Source: Bacteroidales bacterium | GTDB taxonomy: Bacteria; Bacteroidota; Bacteroidia; Bacteroidales; G3-4614 | Direction of reading: 5' to 3' | Length of the DNA: 64,000 nucleotides | Assembly (NCBI GenBank): GCA_015061035.1 | Contig: SUXK01000003.1 | Location: forward strand, 1 to 64,000 | Part shown: positions 9,435 through 19,066 of the stretch, one piece after another | Layout: each line of letters starts with the position of its first letter | Position numbering within the stretch: the stretch's first letter is position 1 | Notes under the pieces: model-generated | The model's database searches: none | What the model saw: only the letters and a program-made list of their open reading frames with translations | What the model was told of the DNA's origin: nothing | Made by a program: the position numbers and the translations under genes

Positions 9435-11384
9435 TTATTGTTTATAGTTACGTTGTTGTACTTTTATTGCTTCGTATTTTAACTCTTCTTTTAATAGTGT
9501 TGGCTCTGCATCTTCGCCTTCGTACTTCCAGCAACTTACATACATATATTTGTCGTCTTGACGCATTGCCTCGCCTTCGGCTGTTTGGAACTCTTCACGG
9601 AAGTGTCCTCCACATGACTCGTTGCGGTTTAGTGCGTCCATTGCCATTAGTTCGCCTATCTCTATGAAATCGGCTACGCGTAATGCTTTCTCCAACTCTG
9701 TGTTGAGTGAGTCTGCTGCTCCAGGTATTTTTACATTGCTCCAGAACTCTTTCTTGATAGCTTTTAGTTTTACTAAGGCTGTTTCAAGACTCTCTTTGGT
9801 ACGTGCCATTCCTACGAAATCCCACATGATTAATCCTAACTCTTTGTGGATTGAATCTACTGAGCGTTTTCCTTTGATTGCCATCAATTTTTGGATGCGT
9901 GCTTTTACGTCTTTTTCTGCTGCATCAAACTCGGGTGCGTCAGTTTTTATGCGTGGCACTGAGATTTGGTCTGATAGGTAGTTTTGTATTGTGTAAGGTA
10001 ATACAAAGTATCCATCGGCTAATCCTTGCATCAACGCTGATGCTCCAAGACGGTTTGCTCCGTGATCTGAGAAGTTTGCTTCTCCGATGGCAAACAATCC
10101 GGGGATTGATGTGCTTAGTTCGTAATCTACCCAAATTCCTCCCATTGTGTAGTGGATTGCGGGATAGATCATCATTGGTGTTTCGTATGGGTTGTCATCT
10201 ACGATTTTCTCGTACATTTGGAATAGGTTTCCGTAACGTGCTGCTACTACATCTTTTCCAAGGCGTTGGATTGCTGATGAGAAGTCAAGATATACGGCTA
10301 ATCCTGTTGTTCCTACTCCGTAGCCTGCATCGCAACGCTCTTTTGCTGCGCGTGATGCTACGTCACGTGGTACGAGGTTACCAAATGCTGGATAACGGCG
10401 CTCCAAATAGTAGTCGCGATCTTCTTCTGCTATTTGTGTTGGTTTTAGTTTTCCTGCACGTATTGCTTCGGCGTCTTCTTTCTTTTTGGGTGTCCAGATG
10501 CGTCCGTCATTACGTAATGACTCTGACATCAATGTTAGTTTTGATTGGAACTCGCCGTGTACTGGGATACATGTTGGGTGGATTTGTGCAAATGCTGGGT
10601 TTGCAAAGTATGCTCCTTTGCGGTAGCATTGCATTGCTGCACTTCCGTTGCTTCCCATTGCATTGGTTGATAGGAAGTAGGTGTTTCCGTATCCTCCTGT
10701 TGCTATTACTACTGCGTGTGCTCCAAATCGCTCTATCTCGCCTGTTACCAAGTTACGTGCTATGATTCCTCTTGCACGTCCGTCAATGACTACAAGGTCT
10801 AACATCTCGTAACGTGTGTATAGTTTTACTGTGCCTTTCGCTACTTGACGGCTTAGTGATGAGTAGGCTCCTAACAATAGTTGTTGTCCTGTTTGTCCTT
10901 TTGCATAGAAGGTACGTGATACTTGTGCTCCTCCGAATGAACGGTTGTCTAATAAGCCTCCGTACTCACGTGCAAAGGGTACGCCTTGTGCTACGCATTG
11001 GTCGATGATGTTGTTTGATACTTCTGCTAAACGATATACGTTTGCTTCGCGTGCACGATAGTCTCCTCCTTTGATTGTATCGTAGAACAAACGATATACG
11101 CTATCGCCATCGTTTTGGTAGTTCTTTGCTGCATTGATTCCTCCTTGTGCTGCAATTGAGTGCGCACGGCGGGGTGAGTCTTGGATACAGAAGTTTAATA
11201 CGTTAAAGCCCATCTCGCCAAGTGTTGCTGCTGCTGAGCCTCCTGCAAGTCCTGTTCCTACTACTATGATATCCAAACGGCGTTTGTTGGCAGGATTGAC
11301 TAATTTTTGGTGTGCTTTATAGTTGCTCCACTTCTCTGCCAATGGCCCTTCAGGTATTTTTGAATCTATTTTTATTTCTGCCAT
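9435..11384 (-). CDS. frdA: Fumarate reductase/succinate dehydrogenase flavoprotein subunit
   Basis: This 649-aa catalytic subunit interconverts fumarate and succinate. The dinucleotide motif GTGLAGG lies at 43-49. HSIAAQGG (H75) matches the site where FAD is covalently attached. HPT (269-271), the VPRDVASR arginine region (about R340) and HYTMGG (from 411) match the dicarboxylate site of the family. The length and the N-terminal lead before the FAD motif are usual for the diheme-cytochrome-type complexes of Bacteroidota. It lies between the cytochrome b gene and frdB in a tight operon. Confidence 0.96.
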   Translation of the reverse strand: MAEIKIDSKIPEGPLAEKWSNYKAHQKLVNPANKRRLDIIVVGTGLAGGSAAATLGEMGFNVLNFCIQDSPRRAHSIAAQGGINAAKNYQNDGDSVYRLFYDTIKGGDYRAREANVYRLAEVSNNIIDQCVAQGVPFAREYGGLLDNRSFGGAQVSRTFYAKGQTGQQLLLGAYSSLSRQVAKGTVKLYTRYEMLDLVVIDGRARGIIARNLVTGEIERFGAHAVVIATGGYGNTYFLSTNAMGSNGSAAMQCYRKGAYFANPAFAQIHPTCIPVHGEFQSKLTLMSESLRNDGRIWTPKKKEDAEAIRAGKLKPTQIAEEDRDYYLERRYPAFGNLVPRDVASRAAKERCDAGYGVGTTGLAVYLDFSSAIQRLGKDVVAARYGNLFQMYEKIVDDNPYETPMMIYPAIHYTMGGIWVDYELSTSIPGLFAIGEANFSDHGANRLGASALMQGLADGYFVLPYTIQNYLSDQISVPRIKTDAPEFDAAEKDVKARIQKLMAIKGKRSVDSIHKELGLIMWDFVGMARTKESLETALVKLKAIKKEFWSNVKIPGAADSLNTELEKALRVADFIEIGELMAMDALNRNESCGGHFREEFQTAEGEAMRQDDKYMYVSCWKYEGEDAEPTLLKEELKYEAIKVQQRNYKQ

Positions 11385-11408
11385 ATCTGTTGTTTTTTAA
11401 TTGTTTTT

Positions 11409-12101
11409 TTATCCTACACAACTGCAATTACTTTGTATGAAAAACCAAATTGCGATGAATGCAAATCCTAAACAGATGATTGTTGAGAAGACGTTTGAAA
11501 TGGTTTTCCAACGGTTCATCCATACAAGGTTGTTCCAACCGATTGTGTGTATTGCACTCCAGAATCCGTGTGTTAGGTGGAACCAGATTGCTGCAAACCA
11601 TACTAAGTACAATACCAAGTAAACTGGATTGCTGAATACTTGTTGGATATAGTACACTCCGTTTGTTACCAAACTTGTATCTACATCCATTCCTGCCATG
11701 TGTTGCAACTCTACTAATTGCATTTTTGCCCAGAATTGCCATGCGTGTAGGACTAATCCTAATACTACGATGATTCCAAGCACCAACATGTTTTGTGATG
11801 CCCACTCTACGCCTTTGGGGCGTGCTGTTACTGCGTAACGGTCGTTTCCACGAGCCTTACGGTTTTGCAAGGTTAGGATAAAGGCATACACAATGTGTAC
11901 CAAAAATCCTGCTACCAATACAAGTGTTCCTACTAATGCATACCAGTTTGCTCCCAAGAACTCGCATATTGCGTTATAGGCATCTGCACTAAACACTGCC
12001 GCAAAGTTCATTGCTAAGTGGAATGTTAGGAACAACACGAGAAAAAGTCCTGAGATACTCATTATCAACTTTCTCCCGATAGATGAATCTTTTAACCACA
12101 T
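11409..12101 (-). CDS. frdC: Fumarate reductase/succinate dehydrogenase cytochrome b subunit
   Basis: This 230-aa membrane subunit holds heme b, exchanges electrons with menaquinone and anchors FrdAB to the inner membrane. About five hydrophobic helices are visible, beginning with the SSIGRKLIMSISGL segment just after the start. Histidines within helices (for example FHLAMN and the later FHLTHG) are candidate heme ligands. The start at 12101 (MWLKDSS) is preferred over an in-frame ATG at 12158, because a -7 promoter box at 12156-12163 would place transcription initiation downstream of that ATG. The family also normally begins at MWL. First gene of frdCAB. Confidence 0.94.
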   Translation of the reverse strand: MWLKDSSIGRKLIMSISGLFLVLFLTFHLAMNFAAVFSADAYNAICEFLGANWYALVGTLVLVAGFLVHIVYAFILTLQNRKARGNDRYAVTARPKGVEWASQNMLVLGIIVVLGLVLHAWQFWAKMQLVELQHMAGMDVDTSLVTNGVYYIQQVFSNPVYLVLYLVWFAAIWFHLTHGFWSAIHTIGWNNLVWMNRWKTISNVFSTIICLGFAFIAIWFFIQSNCSCVG

Positions 12102-12155
12102 AAGTTTTTTGAGTTTAGTTAATATAATTGTTTGTTTAAAAATGTTTCGAATATG

Positions 12156-12163
12156 CAAATGTA
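12156..12163 (-). promoter_or_regulatory. Predicted -7 box of the frdCAB operon
   Basis: TACATTTG on the minus strand fits TAnnTTTG. It lies about 55 nt before the chosen frdC start. No convincing -33 element is seen. Confidence 0.55.
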
Positions 12164-12304
12164 ATGTATTTATTCAAATATTTAAAGTTTTTTTTGACTT
12201 TATTTGGTGCTTTTCTGCCAATTTGTTTTAATTTTGCGAGTGTTATGTTGATTTTCTGCTTACGGTGTTTTACTTTATGGGCAGTTATTATACATTTTAT
12301 TTAT

Positions 12305-12312
12305 TATTTTTG
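12305..12312 (+). promoter_or_regulatory. Predicted -7 box of asd
   Basis: TATTTTTG fits TAnnTTTG and lies about 30 nt before the asd ATG. The -33 position has no good TTG. Confidence 0.45.
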
Positions 12313-12341
12313 TTTATAAACTTAGATTTTTTATAAAGATT

Positions 12342-13349
12342 ATGAAAGTTGCTATTGTAGGTGCAAGTGGTGCAGTTGGTCAAGAGTTCTTGCGCGTGCT
12401 TGCCGATAGAGATTTCCCTATTGATGAATTGCTTTTGTTTGGCTCGGCTCGTAGCGCTGGTAAGAAATATGTTTTTAAAGGTGTGGAATATACTGTTAAA
12501 GAGTTGCAACATAATGACGACTTTAAGGGTGTTGATATTGCCTTCACCTCGGCTGGTGCCGGTATTTCTAAAGAGTTTGAGAAGACTATTACTAAATATG
12601 GTGCTATTATGATTGATAACTCAAGTGCCTTCCGCATGGATGAGGATGTGCCTTTGGTGGTGCCTGAGGTGAATGGCGCTGATGCTTTGGTTCGTCCAAG
12701 AAATGTTATCGCTAATCCTAATTGTACTACTATTCAAATGGTGGTGGCGTTGAAGGCTATTGAGAATCTTTCGCATATTAAACGTGTGAGGGTTGCTACT
12801 TATCAGGCTGCAAGTGGTGCCGGTGCTGCCGCTATGGATGAACTTGTTGAGCAATATGCTCAATTGACAAGAGGCGAAGAGCCTACTGTTAGCAAGTTCT
12901 ACTACCAACTTGCGTATAATGTTATTCCTCAGGTTGATGTTTATACTGACAACCTTTATACTAAGGAGGAGATGAAGATGTTTAACGAGACTCGCAAGAT
13001 TATGCACTCTGATGTTAAAACGAGTGCTATGTGTGTGAGGGTTCCTGTTATGCGCGCTCACTCGGAGAGTATTTGGGTAGAGACTGAGCGTCCTATCTCG
13101 GTTGAAGAGGCTCGTGCCGCTTTTGAGAGTGCCGAAGGTGTTATTGTTATGGATGATCTTAACGAGAAGATTTATCCTATGCCTTTGGATATGGCTGGTA
13201 AGGATGCCGTTTATGTTGGTCGCATTAGAAAGGATTTGGCTGATGAGAATGGTTTGACTTTCTGGACCGTTAGCGACCAAATTAGAAAGGGTGCTGCATT
13301 GAACGCTGTTCAAATTGCGGAGTACCTTATTAAAAACAATGCGGTTTAG
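12342..13349 (+). CDS. asd: Aspartate-semialdehyde dehydrogenase
   Basis: This 335-aa cytoplasmic enzyme makes L-aspartate 4-semialdehyde from aspartyl phosphate with NADPH. That step leads to lysine/diaminopimelate, threonine and methionine. The Rossmann motif GASGAVGQ is at residues 7-14. The nucleophile is C128 in NPNCTT, and QAASGAG and the RVPVMRAHS histidine motif follow, as in the bacterial Asd family. It is a single gene with its own promoter box; repeats and a terminator-like hairpin separate it from the next cluster. Confidence 0.96.
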   Translation: MKVAIVGASGAVGQEFLRVLADRDFPIDELLLFGSARSAGKKYVFKGVEYTVKELQHNDDFKGVDIAFTSAGAGISKEFEKTITKYGAIMIDNSSAFRMDEDVPLVVPEVNGADALVRPRNVIANPNCTTIQMVVALKAIENLSHIKRVRVATYQAASGAGAAAMDELVEQYAQLTRGEEPTVSKFYYQLAYNVIPQVDVYTDNLYTKEEMKMFNETRKIMHSDVKTSAMCVRVPVMRAHSESIWVETERPISVEEARAAFESAEGVIVMDDLNEKIYPMPLDMAGKDAVYVGRIRKDLADENGLTFWTVSDQIRKGAALNAVQIAEYLIKNNAV

Positions 13350-13360
13350 CGTTTTTTAAG

Positions 13361-13545
13361 TTGTTAGTTAACAAACATGCGTTTGTTGAACTTGCTCATG
13401 CTCAACAATATTCAAACAAGTTTGGTATTGTGTTCGCTTACTCGCAACTTTGTTAGTTAACAAACATTCGTTTGTTGAATCTGCTCACGCTCAACAATAT
13501 TCAAACAAGTTTGGTATTGTGTTCGCTTACCCGCAGATTTGTTAG
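13361..13545. repeat. Two tandem copies of an 89-bp repeat with internal palindromes
   Basis: Copies at 13361-13449 and 13450-13538 differ at only a few positions. A third copy starts (TTGTTAG, 13539-13545) but breaks off. Each unit has two potential hairpins: GTTAACAAAC facing GTTTGTTGAAC, and CAATATTCAAA facing TTTGGTATTG. A partial copy lies after the POT transporter gene at about 18440-18470. There is no open frame. The unit resembles REP/BIME-type intergenic elements. It fills most of the 13350-13680 gap, which also holds GGACTAATTA-type units at 13567-13592. Confidence 0.85.
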
Positions 13546-13609
13546 AACTAAGGTTGATTTTTTATTGGACTAATTAGACTAATTGGACTAATAATGAGAT
13601 AATGATTTA

Positions 13610-13660
13610 AAACAAATAGGGTAACTAAGGAAACGAGGTTATCCTATCTGTTTGTTTTAT
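13610..13660 (+). terminator. Terminator-like hairpin between asd and the peptidase cluster
   Basis: A 16-bp stem with two mismatches (13610-13625 with 13638-13653) is followed by a moderately T-rich stretch. It lies just before the fusion peptidase gene, so it could end read-through from asd or act in that gene's leader. Confidence 0.5.
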
Positions 13661-13680
13661 AATAAAACAGTAATATTATT

Positions 13681-15444
13681 ATGGTGCAGGTTCCTGACAA
13701 GATTAGGGAAGTTTTTGAGGTGTGCGATGGGTGTATTGACTATCGCGATGAGGTATATTCGAAGCCTGTGATTGGTATTAGTGCCAACAGGGCTGAGGGG
13801 ACTTCGCGTGTGGCGGATGCTTATATCAACTCGGTTGTTAAGGCTGGGTGTGTGCCTCTTATTATTCCCGGTTTTGCTGAGAAGGAGTTGCTCTCGCAGA
13901 TTTGTGATTTGTGCGATGGTATTTTGCTTACTGGCGGTGGAGATATTTCGCCCGACTTGCTTGGCGAAGTGGCTCTCCCTGAGGTGGGTACTCCTAATGA
14001 GGAACGTGACCGACAAGAGATGGCTCTCTGCTATATTGCCATGCAACGTCAAATTCCGCTACTTGGTATTTGCAGGGGAATGCAGGTTATTAATGTGGCG
14101 TGTGGCGGTAAGAACTATCAGGATATTGCTAAACAACACTTCTCTACTCCTATTACACACTCGCAGAGTGAAGCGAGAAATGTTGCTACTCACAGGGTGG
14201 AGATTGTGGAAGGCTCGCTCCTCAAAAGTATTTTTGAGTGCGATAGTTTGATGACGAACTCATTTCATCATCAGGCTGTTAAGGAGGCTGCCCCCGGGTT
14301 TATTGTTAATGCCCGCACGGAGGATGGGGTTATTGAGGGTATTGAGAAACCTTTTTACCCTGTTTTGGGTGTTCAATGGCATCCTGAACCTATGGCGGCT
14401 GAGGGGTTGGACAGACAGTTGCTTGTTTTTTGGTGGCTCTCTAATGAGGCTCAAATTTACAGGAAGGCTAAGGCTTTTCATAAGTGGGCTTTGTCGTTAG
14501 ACTCGCATTGTGATACCCCTATGTTTTTTAATGAGGGGGTGAATATTGCCGACCACGATTTGAGGGTACAGACTAATATCCCAAAAATGATTGAGGGCGG
14601 TTTGGATGCTTCGTGCATGGTGGCTTATATTAAGCAGGAGGAGCGTTCTGATGAGGGATTAAATTGTGCTATTGATAAGTGCAAGGGTATTATTGACAAA
14701 CTTTTGCACCAAATTGAAGAGGCTTATCACGCTATTCAGGTACGTAACAGAAATGAGTTGCTCTATGCTAAAGATTTGGGCAAGAAGGGCATTTTTGTTG
14801 GTATTGAGAATGGTTATGGTATTGGCAAGGATATTTCTCTTTTGAAATATTATAAGGAGAGGGGTATTATTTATTTGACGCTTTGCCATAATGGGGATAA
14901 TGATATTTGTGATTCGGCTAAGGGCAATGGCGAGCATAATGGCGTGAGCGACTTTGGCAGGGAGGTTATTGCCGAGTTGAACAGGCTGGGTATTATGGTT
15001 GATTTGTCGCATGCCAACGAGAAGTCGTTCTACGATGCTTTGGAGTTGAGCAAGGCTCCTATTATTGCTTCGCACTCTTCGTGCAGGGCTATTTGTAATC
15101 ACCCCCGCAACCTTACTGATGACCAGATTGTTGCATTAGCCAAGAAGGGTGGAGTTATGCAGATATGTATTTATGACCACTTTTTGAATGATGATGGTAT
15201 TGCTTCGGTTAAGACTATTGCCGACCATATTGACCACGTTGTTAAATTAGTGGGTATGAATCATGTGGGTATTGGTACCGACTTTGATGGCGGTGGCGGT
15301 GTTCCCGGTTGTAATGCAGCTAACGAGGTTATTAATTTGACTTGCGAACTTATTCGCCGTGGTTATAGCGATTTTGACCTTAAAAAGATTTGGGGCGAGA
15401 ACTTTTTGCGTGTTTTAGATGTAGTTGAAAAGATTGCTGAGTAA
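13681..15444 (+). CDS. Fusion of gamma-glutamyl hydrolase (C26) and membrane-type dipeptidase (M19)
   Basis: A 587-aa two-enzyme protein. Residues about 28-250 are a class I glutamine-amidotransferase-like C26 hydrolase (PuuD/gamma-Glu-GABA hydrolase type), with nucleophile C131 in GICRGMQ and H234/E236 in QWHPEP. Residues about 265-587 are a renal-dipeptidase-like metallopeptidase: H276 and D278 (DSHCDTP), bridging E376 (GIENG), H444 (DLSHAN), H465 (ASHSS) and D534 (TDFDG). No signal peptide is seen, so it is probably cytoplasmic. Having both active sites in one chain suggests removal of a gamma-glutamyl group followed by dipeptide cleavage. The gene leads a tight cluster ending in a peptide transporter. 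The substrate is inferred. Confidence 0.9.
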   Translation: MVQVPDKIREVFEVCDGCIDYRDEVYSKPVIGISANRAEGTSRVADAYINSVVKAGCVPLIIPGFAEKELLSQICDLCDGILLTGGGDISPDLLGEVALPEVGTPNEERDRQEMALCYIAMQRQIPLLGICRGMQVINVACGGKNYQDIAKQHFSTPITHSQSEARNVATHRVEIVEGSLLKSIFECDSLMTNSFHHQAVKEAAPGFIVNARTEDGVIEGIEKPFYPVLGVQWHPEPMAAEGLDRQLLVFWWLSNEAQIYRKAKAFHKWALSLDSHCDTPMFFNEGVNIADHDLRVQTNIPKMIEGGLDASCMVAYIKQEERSDEGLNCAIDKCKGIIDKLLHQIEEAYHAIQVRNRNELLYAKDLGKKGIFVGIENGYGIGKDISLLKYYKERGIIYLTLCHNGDNDICDSAKGNGEHNGVSDFGREVIAELNRLGIMVDLSHANEKSFYDALELSKAPIIASHSSCRAICNHPRNLTDDQIVALAKKGGVMQICIYDHFLNDDGIASVKTIADHIDHVVKLVGMNHVGIGTDFDGGGGVPGCNAANEVINLTCELIRRGYSDFDLKKIWGENFLRVLDVVEKIAE

Positions 15445-15448
15445 TTTT

Positions 15449-16444
15449 ATGAGATACAGATTGTTTTTTATTTCGGCGTTACTGATGCTTGGTGTTTGCT
15501 GTTGTAAAGAGAGGGGTGCTGAGGCTAAGGTTATTGATACCAAAGGCGATAAACCTTTGGTTGATGTTCCTGATTTTAAGGCTGATAGCGCCTATGAGTT
15601 TACTCAAAAACAGTTAGACTTTGGGTTTAGAATCCCCAACACTAAGGAGCATGATGAGTGTGCCGATTTTTTGGCTAATGAGTTGCACAGGTTTGGTGCT
15701 GATACTACCTTGCAACGTGGTAAGGTTATGGCTTATGATGGCTCATATTTGAATATTACCAATATTATTGGTAGTTTTGCACCTGAGAAAGAGCGCCGTG
15801 TGTTGCTGTTTGCTCATTGGGATAGCAGACCTTATGCCGATTATGATGAGGATAAGGCTAATCATAAGAGGCCTATCGCTGGGGCGGACGATGGTGCTGC
15901 TTCGGTGGGTGTTCTGCTGGAGATTGCACGTCAGATTGGGTTACAGGCTACTAATATTGGTGTGGATGTTATCTTTTTTGATGCCGAAGATTATGGTACT
16001 CCCTATTTTTATAAGGGTAAGCAGATGGTGGAACACGATTGGGCTTTAGGCTCGCAATATTGGGCTATGAATCCGCATATCAGGGGATACAGAGCGGATT
16101 ATGGTATTTTGCTTGATATGGTGAGTGGCAAGGGTAGCGAGTTCCCATACGAACAGGTGTCTGTGCACTTTGCTCCGCATATCGTAAAGAAGGTTTGGGA
16201 TAAGGCGGAGAGTTTGGGGTATGGTAATCTTTTCCCCAAGAAGAATGGTGGTACAGTTATTGATGACCACTACTATATTAATATGTATGGTATTCCTTGC
16301 GTTGATATTATTGCTTACGATGCTGAATCAGAGACTGGATTCCCCCCTTACTGGCATACGGTCAAGGACGATATGAGAAATATTGACAAAGGGACTATGA
16401 AGGCTGTTGGCCAAACTGTTATGGAGGTTATTTATAACGAATAA
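15449..16444 (+). CDS. M28-family glutaminyl-peptide cyclotransferase-like lipoprotein
   Basis: A 331-aa M28 metallopeptidase-fold protein, probably lipid-anchored: the N-terminus is a short signal ending in LGVC at about residue 17. Metal-site motifs are AHWDSRP, GADDGAASVG and FDAEDYG, with a late histidine in DDHYYI. The early RIPNTKEHDEC segment is typical of glutaminyl cyclases, which make N-terminal pyroglutamate; aminopeptidase activity is the alternative. The start at 15449 is chosen because it sits 4 nt after the previous stop and gives a proper lipoprotein signal; an upstream in-frame start at 15425 would overlap that gene. It lies in the peptide-handling operon. Confidence 0.88.
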   Translation: MRYRLFFISALLMLGVCCCKERGAEAKVIDTKGDKPLVDVPDFKADSAYEFTQKQLDFGFRIPNTKEHDECADFLANELHRFGADTTLQRGKVMAYDGSYLNITNIIGSFAPEKERRVLLFAHWDSRPYADYDEDKANHKRPIAGADDGAASVGVLLEIARQIGLQATNIGVDVIFFDAEDYGTPYFYKGKQMVEHDWALGSQYWAMNPHIRGYRADYGILLDMVSGKGSEFPYEQVSVHFAPHIVKKVWDKAESLGYGNLFPKKNGGTVIDDHYYINMYGIPCVDIIAYDAESETGFPPYWHTVKDDMRNIDKGTMKAVGQTVMEVIYNE

Positions 16445-16455
16445 TTCTAATTAAA

Positions 16456-16884
16456 ATGAAGAGTATTAACGAGATACAGGAGGAGATTATTGAGGAGTTT
16501 GATGGGTTTGAGGATTGGATGGATAAGTATTCTTTGATTATGGATATGGCTTCATCGCTTGAGCCTCTTGCCGAAGAGTTTAAGAACGACTCTAATCTTA
16601 TTGAGGGTTGCCAAAGCAGGGTGTGGCTTCAGGCTGACTATGTTGATGGCAATATTATTTTTAAAGGGGATAGCGATGCTCTGATTGTGAAGGGTATTGT
16701 GGCTATGCTTATTAATACTTTATCGGGACACTCACCTAAAGAAATTTTGGAGAGCGACCTCTTTTTTATTGAGAAGATTGGGCTAAAAGAGAATCTTTCG
16801 CCTACTCGCTCAAATGGTTTGGCCTCGATGGTTAAACAGATGAAACTATACGCTTTGGCTTTTGACACTAAAAATAACAAATAA
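16456..16884 (+). CDS. sufE: SufE-family sulfur acceptor protein
   Basis: A 142-aa cytoplasmic protein of the SufE/CsdE family. SufE takes persulfide sulfur from a cysteine desulfurase and passes it to the SUF Fe-S scaffold. The acceptor cysteine is C52 in IEGCQSRVW, the family signature, and overall length and C-terminal helices match. It lies 11 nt after the M28 gene. No other suf genes are nearby, so its place here reflects gene order rather than a visible pathway link. Confidence 0.93.
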   Translation: MKSINEIQEEIIEEFDGFEDWMDKYSLIMDMASSLEPLAEEFKNDSNLIEGCQSRVWLQADYVDGNIIFKGDSDALIVKGIVAMLINTLSGHSPKEILESDLFFIEKIGLKENLSPTRSNGLASMVKQMKLYALAFDTKNNK

Positions 16885-16914
16885 TTTATATTAACTTAAA
16901 AACTTTATTTTACT

Positions 16915-18441
16915 ATGTTTAACAATCAACCCAAAGGGCTTTTTGCCCTTGCACTTGCTAACACTGGTGAGCGTTTTGGTTACTACACTATGTTGGCTGT
17001 GTTTGCTCTGTTCCTGCGTGAGAACTTTGGCTTGGATGCTGGTGTTGCAGGAGCGATTTACAGTACCTTTTTAGGTTTAGTTTATTTTATGCCACTTATT
17101 GGTGGTATTATGGCCGATAAATTTGGTTTTGGCAAGATGGTAACCATCGGTATTATGGTTATGTTCTTGGGTTACTTGCTTCTTTCGTTCCCTCTTGGCG
17201 GCGAGACTATTGCTATGGTGGTGATGTTGCTTGCCTTGGTATTTATCAGTCTTGGTACTGGTCTGTTTAAAGGTAATCTTCAAGTTATGGTGGGTAACCT
17301 TTATGATGATCCTAAATATGCAGATAAACGCGATGCGGCTTTCTCTATCTTCTACATGGCTATAAACATTGGTGCTTTGTTTGCTCCTACTGCTGCCGTT
17401 GAAATTAAAGAGTGGGCTATGGAGAGTTTAGGTTACTCTTCGAACGATGCTTACCACTTCTCTTTTGCTGTGGCTTGTGCTTCGTTGGTATTATCGATTG
17501 CTATCTATTACATTTTCCGTCCTACTTTCCGTCACGTTGAGGGTGGTGCAAGAAAAACTGGTGATACTAAGGTTGAGGATAATCTTACTCCTCAAGAGAC
17601 TAAAGCGCGCGTTGTTGCTCTTTGCTTGGTGTTTGCCGTTGTTATTTTCTTCTGGATGGCTTTCCACCAAAACGGTTTGGCTCTTACCTACTTTGCTAAC
17701 GAGTTTAACGTAAAGAGTGCCGAAGGTCCTCAAAGCATGTTGTTTGACGTGTGGAACTTGGTTGCTATTATTGTTGGCGTTTATGCTGCGTTCTCGTTCT
17801 TCCAAAGTGCTACTGCTAAGGGTAAATCTATATCAGGTGTTATTTTTGTCGCTGTATTAGCGTTCTTGGGTTATAGATATGTTGGTGCAGAGAATGCTTC
17901 TATTAGCATCAGCGCTCCTATCTTCCAACAATTTAACCCATTCTATGTTGTTGCATTGACTCCTGTTTCGTTGGCAATTTTTGGTTCTCTTGCAAGAAAG
18001 AAAAAAGAGCCTTCTGCTCCAAGAAAGATTGCATACGGTATGTTAGTGGCTGCGGCTGGTTTTGCTGTTATTGCTATTGGTTCGTTAGGTTTGCCTACTC
18101 CCGATGCTCAAGCGGCTGCTGTTGCTGCTGGTGAGGAGCCTGTATTGGTTTCTTCAAACTGGTTGATTTCAACTTACCTTGTGCTTACTTTCGCTGAGTT
18201 ATTGCTATCGCCAATGGGTATCTCGTTTGTATCTAAAGTTGCTCCTCCTAAACTTAAAGGAATGATGATGGGAGGTTGGTTTGTTTCAACTGCTTTAGGC
18301 AATATGCTTGTTGCTGTTGGTGGTTTCCTTTGGGGCGGCCTTCCATTATGGTTAGTTTGGAGCGTATTCATAGTGCTTTGCTTGATTTCGGCATTGTTTA
18401 TGTTTGCTATGATGAAACGCTTGGAGAAAGCGACTAAGTAA
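16915..18441 (+). CDS. POT/PTR-family proton-coupled oligopeptide transporter
   Basis: A 508-aa inner-membrane MFS transporter of the POT family, which imports di- and tripeptides with protons. The N-terminal motif NTGERFGYY (16-24) carries the conserved E-x-ERF-YY-type charges. Around twelve or more hydrophobic helices are apparent, with a loop rich in charged residues near the middle (KTGDTKVEDN). It lies 30 nt after sufE and is probably the last gene of the cluster that starts with the C26-M19 fusion peptidase, which could act on the imported peptides. A strong terminator follows. Confidence 0.93.
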   Translation: MFNNQPKGLFALALANTGERFGYYTMLAVFALFLRENFGLDAGVAGAIYSTFLGLVYFMPLIGGIMADKFGFGKMVTIGIMVMFLGYLLLSFPLGGETIAMVVMLLALVFISLGTGLFKGNLQVMVGNLYDDPKYADKRDAAFSIFYMAINIGALFAPTAAVEIKEWAMESLGYSSNDAYHFSFAVACASLVLSIAIYYIFRPTFRHVEGGARKTGDTKVEDNLTPQETKARVVALCLVFAVVIFFWMAFHQNGLALTYFANEFNVKSAEGPQSMLFDVWNLVAIIVGVYAAFSFFQSATAKGKSISGVIFVAVLAFLGYRYVGAENASISISAPIFQQFNPFYVVALTPVSLAIFGSLARKKKEPSAPRKIAYGMLVAAAGFAVIAIGSLGLPTPDAQAAAVAAGEEPVLVSSNWLISTYLVLTFAELLLSPMGISFVSKVAPPKLKGMMMGGWFVSTALGNMLVAVGGFLWGGLPLWLVWSVFIVLCLISALFMFAMMKRLEKATK

Positions 18442-18470
18442 GTTAACAAACATTCGTTTGTTGAACTTGC
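18440..18470. repeat. Partial copy of the 89-bp intergenic repeat
   Basis: The first ~30 bp of the 13361/13450 repeat unit (the palindromic GTTAACAAACATTCG part and what follows it) recur directly after the POT gene stop and then diverge. Confidence 0.7.
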
Positions 18471-18552
18471 TCTCGTTGATTAGGATAACTATGATTACTA
18501 GGGCTACTTAGATAATTAGAAAACTAAAACTTTTATTAGATAAAAAAATTAG

Positions 18553-18588
18553 GGAATGAGAAGTGCAAATTTCTCATTCCTTTTTTTT
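18553..18588 (+). terminator. Terminator of the peptidase-POT cluster
   Basis: A perfect 10-bp stem (GGAATGAGAA with TTCTCATTCC, 8-nt loop) is followed by eight T residues. Confidence 0.92.
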
Positions 18589-18634
18589 GCCTAACTATAA
18601 GTCAGCCACTCAATACATATTAAGTACTCGATAG

Positions 18635-18672
18635 AAAAAAGATGAGGTTGCCACTTGTGAAGTGACAACCTC
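18635..18672 (-). terminator. Terminator of the HU gene
   Basis: A 13-bp stem with a single G-U type mismatch (18644-18656 with 18660-18672, loop GTG) is followed on the minus strand by six T residues. It is convergent with the POT-side terminator. Confidence 0.9.
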
Positions 18673-18701
18673 TCATTCTTTGTTAAAATGCTAAAGTCTG
18701 A

Positions 18702-18974
18702 TTATTTTACTTTCTCAGCAAGTTCAGCACCAGCTTTGAATTTAACAACTTTTTTAGCAGCGATTTTGATAGCCTCTTTAGTTTTAGGATTGATTCCTGT
18801 TCTCTCGCCTTTCTCATTGATTGAGAATGTTCCGAAACCTACTAAAGCAATTTTGTCTCCTGCTACTAAAGTCTCTTCTACTGTAGCTGTGAATGCCTCT
18901 AATGCTTTTTTAGCGTCAACTTTTGATAAGCCAGCCTTTTCAGCAATTGCATTGATTAATTCTGATTTGTTCAT
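18702..18974 (-). CDS. hup: HU-family DNA-binding protein
   Basis: A 90-aa nucleoid protein that bends DNA as a dimer. The whole HU/IHF fold is present: N-terminal helices with MNKSELINAIAEKAGLS, the conserved GFGTF motif at about 46-50, and the beta-arm GERTGINPKTKE with the DNA-intercalating proline. Length equals the family norm. It is a single gene with one of the best promoters in the window and its own terminator. Confidence 0.97.
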   Translation of the reverse strand: MNKSELINAIAEKAGLSKVDAKKALEAFTATVEETLVAGDKIALVGFGTFSINEKGERTGINPKTKEAIKIAAKKVVKFKAGAELAEKVK

Positions 18975-19036
18975 AAAGCTTTACTTTTAAAAATAATTAT
19001 TTATATTTTGGAGTGATATTGCTCCCTTAACAGATG

Positions 19037-19066
19037 CAAATATAGGTATATAAAATTAATTAGCAA
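19037..19066 (-). promoter_or_regulatory. Promoter of the HU gene
   Basis: TTG (19064-19066), 19 nt, then TATATTTG (19037-19044) on the minus strand: a full match to the Bacteroidetes -33/-7 pattern. It implies a leader of about 55 nt. Confidence 0.8.

Noticed and set aside
9878-10765. 295-codon plus-strand open frame
   Set aside because: It lies wholly opposite frdA. Its Leu/Arg-rich translation is typical of antisense frames and has no domain.
12621-13313. 230-codon minus-strand open frame
   Set aside because: It is antisense to asd, which has complete catalytic motifs; the translation is low in recognisable structure.
13361-13545. Tandem repeats considered as a CRISPR array
   Set aside because: Units are 89 bp and contiguous, without unique spacers, and no cas genes are present.
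13772-14251. 159-codon plus-strand open frame in another phase
   Set aside because: It overlaps the C26 domain of the fusion peptidase; no independent start signal or domain.
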